Part shown: piece by piece, positions 50,283-59,800 of the stretch | Layout of the letters: the number at the start of each line of letters is the position of its first letter | How positions within the stretch are numbered: position 1 is the first letter of the stretch | Origin: Pseudomonas sp. GOM6 | Lineage (GTDB): Bacteria > Pseudomonadota > Gammaproteobacteria > Pseudomonadales > Pseudomonadaceae | Assembly: GCF_029537485.1 (NCBI RefSeq) | Contig: NZ_JARPUS010000005.1 | Span: 1-64,000, forward strand | DNA: 64,000 bases | Reading direction: 5' to 3' | Translations under genes and position numbers: made by a program | Notes under the pieces: model-generated | Database searches by the model: none | What the model was told of the DNA's origin: nothing | Seen by the model: only the letters and a program-made list of their open reading frames with translations

Positions 50283-51387
50283 TTTTAAGTGTGCAGTATT
50301 GGCTGTAGCGGTGGCAGCGGTATTTGCCGGGCATGCGGCGGCGGACACTAATAGTTCCGTTTCTGGACTTCCGTCAGTTGCGCAAAAGTCTTCCGCCTCG
50401 AAGCTTCCTTCGGTGGCACAGCGGACAGCAGAAGTTGTCGACCCTAGCGAGTACGGCCTTGAGGAGCCATCCGGCTCCAAGGTTCGCACAGAAGTAGCTT
50501 CTGTTGGGCGAGATGACCGGGGTGGCGCTGAAGAGCCGGCGATTCTGGGCATTACCGGTGGCGGCGCATCTGATGATCTGCCGACCGTTCCTTCTTCTGT
50601 CGCTAGCAGTGCGCCGGCCAAAGAAGTAGCCCCAGTTGCTTCCCTGCAAGAGGTGCCGGTGGTGCCTGGAGTGAACACGATCATTCCGGCAGCAGTTGGA
50701 CACCTAAACCGTATCGTTACGCCTTTCGAGAAGCCGATCGTTCAGACGGTTTCCGGCGCCAAGATCATGGTCAAAGAGAACGTGATCTACGTGTCCACCA
50801 AGGATGAGTCTCCGGTGACCATGTACATCACACCGAAGGAAGATGAGTCGGTGGCCATCTCTCTGACGCTTGCGCCACGTCGCGTGCCTCCGATCCAGGC
50901 TCAGCTCGTTCTGGTCGACTCCATGGCGGGTGGTGCGCTGAATGCTCCAGCGTCAGGTGGGCGCTCTGGTCACTTCCGTTACTCGGGCCAAGCTCGTAAG
51001 TGGGAGCAAGGCCAGCCGTACATGGAAACCATCAAGGGGATCATGCGCTCGATGGCTCTTGGTCAAATTCCCAGGGGTTACTCGATCGGCAAGGCCAATG
51101 GCTACGACACCATACCTGCGTGCTACCAGGAAGGAATTAATTTCGACTTCCGCGCTGGTCAGCTCCTCATGGGACATAGCTTCCAGGTCAGCGTTGGTGT
51201 GGCACGTAATACCTCAAAGCAGCCTGTCATGTTCGACGAAACAGCGTGCACTCACCCGTCTCTAGCGGCTGCAGCTGCATGGCCGCGAAACATGCTGGAC
51301 CCGGGTGAGGCCACTGAAATCTATATCGTGACTCGTGTCGGGGAGGCCCCGGCAGAGGAGTCTTCTCGTCCTAGTCTGCTGCAATAA
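50272..51387 (+). CDS. traK: F-type secretin TraK (VirB9-like)
   Basis: The 371-aa product has a signal peptide (residues 1-24, ends A-A-A). A ~110-residue Ser/Pro/Val-rich spacer precedes the conserved TraK domain (PVTMYITPKEDESVAISLTLAP...ARKWEQGQPYMETIKGIM). The spacer is longer than in F TraK and carries a palindrome copy. TraK is the outer-membrane ring component contacted by TraV and TraB. The start overlaps traE by 11 bp. Confidence 0.9.
   Translation: MRSNFKCAVLAVAVAAVFAGHAAADTNSSVSGLPSVAQKSSASKLPSVAQRTAEVVDPSEYGLEEPSGSKVRTEVASVGRDDRGGAEEPAILGITGGGASDDLPTVPSSVASSAPAKEVAPVASLQEVPVVPGVNTIIPAAVGHLNRIVTPFEKPIVQTVSGAKIMVKENVIYVSTKDESPVTMYITPKEDESVAISLTLAPRRVPPIQAQLVLVDSMAGGALNAPASGGRSGHFRYSGQARKWEQGQPYMETIKGIMRSMALGQIPRGYSIGKANGYDTIPACYQEGINFDFRAGQLLMGHSFQVSVGVARNTSKQPVMFDETACTHPSLAAAAAWPRNMLDPGEATEIYIVTRVGEAPAEESSRPSLLQ
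50490..50502. repeat. Dispersed palindrome copy 11 (AGAAGTAGCTTCT)
   Basis: One mismatch. Extends to ACAGAAG/CTTCTGT arms around TAG (50488-50504). In the traK spacer (T-E-V-A-S). Confidence 0.75.
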
Positions 51388-51397
51388 GGGGATGGCC

Positions 51398-52744
51398 ATG
51401 GCTGGTTTTATGGATTCGTATCGCAAGCTTTCCCCGCAGCATAAGAAGTGGGCGCATATTGCAGCTGGTGTGGGCGCGGTTCTGCTTCTTGTGACGGCTC
51501 TGTCGTCCATGACTGGTGGTCAAAAGACCTCGGCTCGTGGAAAGCCCACCATCAACTCGGTCCTTACCGATAAGGATCCGCGGCAAGTTGGCTTGGACTC
51601 ACTCAACAGTACTCAGGCTGAGCAAGGTCGCAAGCTTGTTGAGATCGACCGAAACCTCAAGGCGCTGGCTGACAAGTCGAGCCAGGGTAATGAGCTCAAG
51701 CAGCAGGTATCCGACCTCGCGAAAGTGGTCACCGACCTCAAGGATCAAAATGAGCTCGCAGCTCAAGACTCCGAGGCGCTGAAGGCTGCCAATGCGAAGC
51801 TTCAACAGGAGCTTGAAACGCTGCGTCGTCAGGGTGGCGTTGGTCCAAAGGCCGAGGACGAGCTGGTGAAGCGGCAGAAGAAAGCTGAAGAGGTTCAGTC
51901 TCGTCGGAAATATGAGGCCGCAGCGGTCAATCCGAATCAGAACCAGGCTGAGTTCTTTGCCAGTGCTCCGAAACCTGTTGATGAGGTTGTGAAGCCTGGT
52001 CAGGCCAACCGCAAACAAGACGACATCAAGATCGCCACCATTGGCGAAGATGCTTCTGAGGAGGAGGAAGAGGGGAAGAAAGAGCAGGAGGTCTATCTCC
52101 CTGCTGGTTCGATCATGTCCGGCGCCTTGATCACCGGTGTAGATGCGCCTACCGGTAACGGCGCTCGCCGTGATCCATTCCCTCTGCTGCTGCGTATCAA
52201 GAAGGAAGCAGTTCTACCGAACCGTTTCCGAGCTGATGTGCGCGAGTGCTTCATTATCGCGAGCGCTTTCGGAGATCTCTCCTCTGAGCGGGCCTACATG
52301 CGTGCAGAAACACTGTCATGTGTGCGTGATGACGGCGGGGTCATTGAGTCAGGTATCGACGCCTACGCTACCGGCGAAGACGGAAAGGCCGGTGTCCGTG
52401 GGCGCCTGGTTTCCAAGCAGGGCGCCATTCTTGCCCGCTCCCTGATGGCGGGGTTCATGCAGGGCGTCTCTGAAGCATTCAACGTCCAGTCCGTTCCCTC
52501 CATCAATGTTACGGGTGTTGGCGATGACGAGGAAGACTACTCACCTGTTTATGCGCAGGCCCTCAATGGCGAAGCCATGCAAGGGGCGGCTGTTTCTGGT
52601 GCAGGTAGAGCGCTTGAGCGTATTGCCGACTTCTACCTGGAGATGGCCGAGAACCTTTATCCGGTGATCGAGGTGGATGCAGCTCGCGAGATCGATTTCA
52701 TCGTGAAGAAGGGCATCCAGCTGAAGCTGATCAACAAGGTCTGA
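51398..52744 (+). CDS. traB: Conjugative transfer protein TraB (VirB10-like)
   Basis: The 448-aa product has a short cytoplasmic N-terminus, one membrane span (~22-40) and a periplasmic coiled coil (~75-185, Lys/Glu/Gln-rich). The conserved VirB10/TraB beta-barrel domain starts VYLPAGSIMSGALITGVDAPTG. TraB spans the envelope and gates DNA export. I prefer the second ATG (51398), which gives AAGGGG a 6-nt spacer, over the ATG at 51392. Confidence 0.9.
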   Translation: MAGFMDSYRKLSPQHKKWAHIAAGVGAVLLLVTALSSMTGGQKTSARGKPTINSVLTDKDPRQVGLDSLNSTQAEQGRKLVEIDRNLKALADKSSQGNELKQQVSDLAKVVTDLKDQNELAAQDSEALKAANAKLQQELETLRRQGGVGPKAEDELVKRQKKAEEVQSRRKYEAAAVNPNQNQAEFFASAPKPVDEVVKPGQANRKQDDIKIATIGEDASEEEEEGKKEQEVYLPAGSIMSGALITGVDAPTGNGARRDPFPLLLRIKKEAVLPNRFRADVRECFIIASAFGDLSSERAYMRAETLSCVRDDGGVIESGIDAYATGEDGKAGVRGRLVSKQGAILARSLMAGFMQGVSEAFNVQSVPSINVTGVGDDEEDYSPVYAQALNGEAMQGAAVSGAGRALERIADFYLEMAENLYPVIEVDAAREIDFIVKKGIQLKLINKV

Positions 52745-52762
52745 GTTTCCGGAAGGCTTGAT

Positions 52763-52780
52763 CCCATTTCGGGGCCTAAT
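52763..52780 (+). promoter_or_regulatory. C4/G4-type upstream element for traV
   Basis: CCC-ATTTC-GGGG-CCTAATT, 45 bp before the traV ATG. The gap to the start is the shortest of the family, with no clear -10 at the usual offset. Confidence 0.5.
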
Positions 52781-52819
52781 TGACCGCAATTGGCCCCTTC
52801 CAACCAGGAAGATTCACAC

Positions 52820-53341
52820 ATGAACAAAGCAAGCATGATTAAGAAAAGCATCCTCTTCGCCGGGCTGGCAGTAGTTCTTAGCCAGGTCACCGGTTGCTCG
52901 TTCCTGCAGATCGGTGAATCCGAGTACGGCTGTAAGGGCATGCCGAACGGTGTGACCTGTATGTCTGCCCGTGACGTGTACCAGATGACCGAAAGCGAGA
53001 ATTTTCGTCAGCGCATGGAGCAGGACGCCAAGCTCAATCAAGCAAAGGCAGAGGGTGACGAGGATGCCGTCGAGGCTCTGGAGGCCAGCTCCAAACCAGT
53101 AATGGCCTCTGGTGAGCACTACGTCGTACCTCGCCCGGCACGCAACCCGGTTCCGATTCGCACGCAGGCCACGGTTATGCGCGTCTGGGTTGCGCCCTGG
53201 GAATCCGAAGCGGGCGACCTGAACGTGCCGGGATACATCTACACCGAGATCGAGCCTCGCCGCTGGGAAATTGGTACTCCTGCGATGAAGCCGACTCCCA
53301 CGATTCGTCCGCTGACTCAAAGCAAAACCGAAACGAACTAA
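52820..53341 (+). CDS. traV: Conjugative transfer lipoprotein TraV
   Basis: The 173-aa product has a lipobox (V-T-G-C26) and the TraV signature YGCKGMPNGVTCMSARDVY with two conserved Cys, then the RVWVAPWE...PGYIYTEIEPRRW segment. TraV anchors the transfer channel in the outer membrane with TraK. The ATG at 52820 has AGGAAG upstream. Confidence 0.92.
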   Translation: MNKASMIKKSILFAGLAVVLSQVTGCSFLQIGESEYGCKGMPNGVTCMSARDVYQMTESENFRQRMEQDAKLNQAKAEGDEDAVEALEASSKPVMASGEHYVVPRPARNPVPIRTQATVMRVWVAPWESEAGDLNVPGYIYTEIEPRRWEIGTPAMKPTPTIRPLTQSKTETN

Positions 53342-53375
53342 CCCCCCCACCGCCAGAGATATCAGGAGAAACACC

Positions 53376-53732
53376 ATGCTCTTCGGCAAAAACGCAAAAC
53401 AGAAACAACTGAAATCCGCCGCCCAAATCCGCCAGGACCGCAACACCACCGCGCAAGCTCTGCTCGTTGTTGGTCTGATGTGCGCCACTCAGATGGCCAT
53501 GGCCGGTACCGGCGGTGATTCCTTCGACACCATCTGGGTTACTTTGACCGACTGGATGCAGGGCACCCTCGGTCGCGTTGTCGCGGGCTCCATGGTGCTG
53601 GTAGGCATCGTTGCCGGCATCGTGCGTCAAAGCATCATGTCCTTCGCTACTGGCGTGGGCGGCGGTGTCGGTCTCTACAACACCCCGACCATCATCGAAT
53701 CGATCATGACGGCCACTGTGTCGATCAACTGA
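53376..53732 (+). CDS. traA: F-type pilin TraA
   Basis: The 118-aa prepilin has a long leader ending A-M-A43, leaving a ~75-residue mature pilin (GTGGDSFDTIWVTL...). The mature part has two hydrophobic helices (~60-85 and ~92-112) separated by a Gly-rich turn (ATGVGGGVGLYN), the typical F-pilin hairpin. GAGAA lies upstream of the ATG. A terminator follows, so the pilin can be made in excess over downstream genes. Confidence 0.88.
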   Translation: MLFGKNAKQKQLKSAAQIRQDRNTTAQALLVVGLMCATQMAMAGTGGDSFDTIWVTLTDWMQGTLGRVVAGSMVLVGIVAGIVRQSIMSFATGVGGGVGLYNTPTIIESIMTATVSIN

Positions 53733-53747
53733 TCGCGATGTTTCCTG

Positions 53748-53768
53748 AAGCCGGCGCTGCCGGCTTTT
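53748..53768 (+). terminator. Rho-independent terminator after traA
   Basis: AAGCCGGC/GCCGGCTT stem with a 3-nt loop, followed by TT. Confidence 0.75.
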
Positions 53769-53805
53769 GGCAATTCTGAGTTCGAAATAAAAGAAGAGTT
53801 TTACG

Positions 53806-56800
53806 ATGCTGAAATGGATACCAGGTGCACTTTTCCTTCTGACGACCTCTTTTATTTCAAATGCAGCATTTGCCGATTGCGTCATGAGCAATCAGGACCT
53901 GGTCGTGTCGCCAACTGAAGCGGTGGCAGGACAAAAGGTTCAAGTTACCTACAGTGCGACGCGTGAGACCTGCTCTGGTATGGGTTCGTTCTCATACGAT
54001 ATTAATGTCGGCACCGGCACCTCCGGCAGTATCGGTTCCTGCGAGGGCAAAAGGACCAGTGACAGTGAGTCGTGCACTGGTGAAGCAACCCTGCCAGCTG
54101 GCTTCACGGGCAGTATCAACATTGTCGTGAAAGACACCTCTGCCCGCGTCAATGTCAGTGCTCCGCTTGATGTGCCTGCAGCGCCGGCAATCGCAATTTC
54201 CACTCCAGAAGACCAGCCCTTCGTTATCGATATGCCGGCAAACGGCGTCGACTATGCGTCCTACGAGGTGGCTGGTCAGCCGCACGATTCGCAGGGCTCA
54301 GCGTTTGTTGATGGCAAGACGATCATCTTTTCCCCGGTGAGGGACTGGAATGGGTCGGGGAGTTTCTCCTACCGCAGTATTTCTGCAGAAGGCGTTCAGT
54401 CTGATGTTGGCACCATTAGCTTCGAGGTGACTCCTGAGCCTGACGCGCCTGTCCTGTCGAAGACGGCCTTGATCGGAGTTGAGGATCGACCGCTTACTTT
54501 TGAGCCTCTTGTGGTCGATCCGGATGAGGGTGATACCTATACCCTCTTTGTTGATCAGCAGCCTGACCCCACGATTGGTGTGGTGACCATCGACGGGACA
54601 AAAGTTACTTTTACGCCTGCCAAGAACTGGAATGGGGACGTTGAGTTCTCCCTTAAGGCGGTGGACTCCTTCGGTGTTTCGTCTGAGCCGCAGTACTACA
54701 AGGCTACGTTCGAGAACGAAAACGACGCGCCTGAAGTTTCGCCGGTGATAACCAACATCCTCGAAGATGAGCCTGCCTCGGTTCCTGTCGTGTTCAACGA
54801 TCCTGACGGCTCAGCTCCATTCACGATGTTCATCCACGAGCAGCCTGCAGCTGGCGGCGTGTGTTCTATTTCTGGAACCGAGGTTCGGTTTCAGCCTGAT
54901 ACAGATTGGAGTGGCAGCGCTGATTGCGTTGTTGCTGTAGCTGACGCCAGTGGTGCAGTAGGTCTTGGCAAATACACCTTTGCTGTGGCCGCCTCTAATG
55001 ACGCGCCCTCATCCCAGGATATACAGGTCACGTTTAACCAGGGCACGTCAAAGGCTGTCTCCGTTTCGGTGTCTGATCCTGACGCCGGCGATACCCATAC
55101 AGTTGAAGTCGTAACTTCTGCGGACCCGTCTTTCGGGGCTATCTCTGTTTCGGGGAAAACCATCACCTTGGCGCCGGTGGCTGGCTTCTACGGCTTTAAA
55201 AAGGTTACCTATAGGGTCCGTGATAATCGCGGGGGCGTGTCGAGTGATTACGCCATTTACGCCAAGGTTATTCCGCTCAACAAGGCGCCAGTAATGACAG
55301 CTCAGGAGTTCACGACTCCTATGGGGCAGTCCCTCTCGACAAGACTTTCTGCGATCGATCCTAACCAGGATGCGCCCCTAACCTTCAGCATTTCCGCTTC
55401 CCCTGCCGCAGGGGCTGGTACCGCAGCTATATCGGGGGATGTGCTGACATACACCCCGGCAGCTGGATTTACTGGCGTGGCAACGGTTCAGCTCAAGGCG
55501 CGGGACCCAGGCGGGCTTCTGTCCGCTGCTGTGCCATACAAATTCAACGTGACGGGAGATGTCCCAGTTGCGATCGATGTTGACGTGGGGATGCCGAGCG
55601 ATAGCCACACCCTGGTGATTGTTGAGCAGCCGCCGGCCGGTGTGGGCAGCATTGCTGTGTCCGGCAGCAAAGTTACTTTTACTCCAGTCAAGGGGTTCTT
55701 CGGGAAGGCAACCTTCAAGTACAAGGTGGTCGATGCTGCAGGTGCGGCTACAGATGACCTGGTCGGCACAATTGACGTGGCCAAGTACAACTACGCCCCT
55801 ACATCTGCAAGCGCAACGATCTCTGCCGTGGAGGGTAAGACAAGCTCTCCCGTTCAGCCTGTGGTCGTCGATGAGAATCCGTATGACGCGGGGAATCACA
55901 CCTTCATCGTTCCAATCCAGACCATGGCTGGATTCGTGGAGGTGGTGAACAATCAGCTGGTCTACACCGCGGCCTTTGGCTATAGCGGCACCGACTCGTT
56001 TAAGTTCCTTGCTGTCGACCAGGGCGGTCTATCTGTAGTTGGCACGGCAACTGTCAGCATCGAGGCCTTTAACTACGCCCCTGATTCAGTCAGCGGTGCT
56101 GCGACGGGGCCAGAAGGTGTTTCGCTTTCCGCTCCTCTGGTAGTCGTGGACAAGAATGCTGGTGAAACCTTCACCTACGAGATTCTTGAGCAGCCGCACT
56201 CCGGCAGTGTCTCTTTGAGCGGATCCAGCTTGGTGTTCGCGCCGGCCGCAGGCTTTGTTGGGACGATGGTTGTTCCCGTGCGTGCGACCGATGCTGGCGG
56301 GCTTTCGGTTGATGGATACGTCGTCTTTACAGTCGAAAAGAACAACGTAGCGCCGACCAGTGTTGGCGGGATCATCAAGGTCTATGAGAGTGGGGTGAGC
56401 GCTCCCTTCTATCCGAAAGTGGCTGATGCCAACTTCTACGACTATGGGCGTCACGTTCTAACCGTCACTGTAGCCCCGGCATTCGGCCAGGCCGAGGTGG
56501 TTGAGAACCGAATTATTTATACCCCAAACAAGAATTACTCAGGCGCCGATCAGCTGACTGTGCGGGCTGTAGACCTCGGTGGTCTTTCGGTAGTCGGCAA
56601 GGTCGACATCGAGGTGATTCCCTACAACACAGCCCCTCTGACGACTGAGGCACTGCTCGTGGCGTATGAGGGTGAATCCTCGCGCCCCACCTGGCCGTCC
56701 GTAGAGGACCCCAATGCTTGGGATGCGCATACCTTCGAAGTTATTTCGCAGCCTGCTCACGGTGAGGTAGTGCTGACGACGGAAGGCTTTGTGTATACGC

Positions 56801-59800
56801 CTGAAGCCAAGTTCTACGGTGTTGATGCATTCCCGTATCGAGCTGTAGATGCCGCTGGCGATTACATAGAAGGCGTTGCTCGGGTGGTTGTATACCGCAA
56901 GAACTATGCACCAACTGGTTTTGCACCCCAGGAGTTCTACTTCTATGAGGGTGTCGGTGGGAATCTTCGCTTGAGCGCAGAAGATCCAAATCGGTGGGGT
57001 ACCCACACCTTTACAGTTGCTCAGCAGCCTGAGCACGGCGAAGTGGTTGTGCGCGGCAATACGTTGGTCTTCCGGACTAAGGGTAAAGCTGCAACGCAAA
57101 TGCTTCTGACAGTTACTGATCAGGCGGGCGAGTCCTTTACCGGTACTCTGAATCTAATTCCGCGGCCGATCGGTGATCTGATCGACCATCTGCCCGTCAT
57201 TGATCTACCTGAACAGGAGTTCAAGACGCCGGCGATTACTCAGCCATTCAACCGTGCAGATGGCCGGCCGGGTCTGCTTTTGACTGACCCGCAAGCACTC
57301 GCCGAACTTGGTACTGAGTGGATTGCAGTTGTAGATTCCCAGTCTGAGGTGGGCCTGAATATCTCTGGCCAGGATATGGTTCCCTCTGAAGGCGGGGTGG
57401 TAGTGGTTGACTACTTGGCCGAGGATGCAATGGGCGCCAGCATCGCCGCTTTGGAGTCTGGAAAGGCCGGCAAGGCTTTCCTGAAGCTGGCCAGGGCGGA
57501 CGGCACTGGTACCGTATATCGTGTGCCTTTTGTCGTATGGGCCCCGGCTGCTGAAGTAAGCCTCAGTGCCAACCCTGCGATTCAGCTCATGGATCGTGTT
57601 CGTGCAGAGCTTGTTCCTGGATCTGCCGAGTGCACTTTCAACGTCAAGGAATCCGAGGCTGCTAAAGGCAACCCTTATGATTCACCGCTCTGCTTCGTAG
57701 AGTGGACAAAATGGCCCGTTGAAACGAAGAACATTTCGTCCGGCAAGACACTGGCTTTTGAAGGGGCGGTTGAGGCTGTTGGTGCTCAGGCGGTTGAGGC
57801 TGCTGCCTTCATTGTTGGTGCTGATGGCGGGAAGCACCTGATTGGCACCTACACGACCAGCCTAGAAGTTACTTCTGTCTCCGGCGTTGTTGAGATGGGG
57901 CCGAAGTATCCGTTCACAGAAGCCTATTACATGGTCGAACAGCTCGACATCGACTTCATGCAGACGGCTGGGCCAAAGTGCGATCTGACTATCGTTGAGT
58001 TCCGGGCGAAGAACTCTGCGGCAACCAATTCAGCCCGTCCTGCTTGCCTGGTTGAGTGGGACGAGATCCCGGTTGGGTTGAAGGCGCGAGAGTACTGGGA
58101 AAAGCCTTACGTTCTTGGCGTCTCTACGTACCTGGGCAACAACGATACCAAGTGGACCCTTTCAGTGTTCACGAAGGCGGGCGAAAAGGTCGAGATCGGG
58201 AAGGGGGTCTTTAGCTACCAATCCGTCATGCCTCCAGAAATCGGGGTCGAGTTTTTGGAGAACAAGAACAAGATCGGCGACGCCTACTACACCTCGTATG
58301 TCAGCGGTCAGTATGTGACAGACGCTCAGATCACGGCTGCAGGCGCGAAGTTGATGATGACCCACAACTTCAATGAGGGCAAAGAGGCCACGGAAGAGGT
58401 TTCGCCAGGCCCTGCCCGGTCTATGGACTTCAGGCGCCGGATCAACACTGCACCGTTCGATAGTCTTTGGGAGCAGCGTGAAATCAAGGTCGAGACCAAA
58501 TACGCGCAGCTGCATGACATTCAGTCCAGTGGTTCGATTCGTGTTGTCTCTATCCCGGACGCCAATGTTCTGCCGGTCATCCAGAGTGATAGCCAGCGCA
58601 TTCTGTCCACAGAACTTTTGGGAGTCACAGTTAACGTAGGCGACTACTACACCAGCGATGTCGTTTATGACGCTGGCACCATGGGTGAGTGGGAGGTGCG
58701 CCTTGTGACTAAGCCAGCCTGGAACACGGTGGAGCCACTAACCGACTGGATGAAGTCTGACGGTGCCGGTGCCGCGGAATTTGAGCTGTCTGTTGCCGAG
58801 CTGGCTGGTAAGAGCCTCAGGATTTACGCTGAAGCAAAAGCTATTTCGCCTATCCCGGAATACCAGGAGACCCGTGTATCTCCGAGACCGCTGTCGATTG
58901 CCATCCTCAACGGTGCGGCTCTAGATGGCTCCATCCGAGCGCTGCGACTAACTGGTGAGGCGCCTCTGCGGGTCACTCTGTTTGCGGACGTTAACAATCG
59001 CGCTTGGACGAAAGACCTGGGCGATGTTCAGTGGGAAATTTCGACTGAGGGTGGCGCCTGGGAGCCTTTGCCCAACCCTTCACGGGCGCCTCAGCGGATC
59101 TTCAAGACCTTTGAAAAGGGCACCTACAAAGTCCGGGCAACGATGGTGAACAAAAACTCCGGGGCCACATCTCTTACGGATGAGGTGGAGATCATTGCCT
59201 ATAACGTGCCTCGTGGCCTGCTGCGCGGTCCGGGGAACACCTTCCTCAATGCAGACTCTACGTTCAGGCTGAAGAGCATTGATGGCAGCGACCTCGATAC
59301 GAGCAATATCGATGTGGAATGGAGCCTTGACCGCGGCGTGACCTGGACTCCTGGCGCTGACAGCGTGACATTCTCGCGAGACTCTGAGCAGCGGGTCTAT
59401 GTGTATGCACGCATGAAGTACAAGGACTCCCCGACTGAGGATCCCCGGATTTGGAAGGTGCTTCGCTCGGGTGTTGCCTTCAGGAAGGTTCGCCCGCCAA
59501 GGGTGCAGCTGATTGGCCCTCGTCGGCCTGAGGTCGGCAAGGAAGCGGTTTGGGTGGCCAACATGCTTATGCCCTACCCGAACATGGATCTCACTATGGA
59601 TGGCGAGTTCATCATGCCTCATGACGGGGCGGTTGTTCCCGGCCAGCAAGTGACCTATACGCCAACTGAAGAAGACCTCGACCTAGAGAAAACCGAAATC
59701 TCGTATAGGGCCTGGATTAATGGCTATCGGGACCAAGGTGGCGAGGGGATAACTACTCAGCGCATTACTTTCTGGCTATACGACTGGCCTAAGTGGGGTA

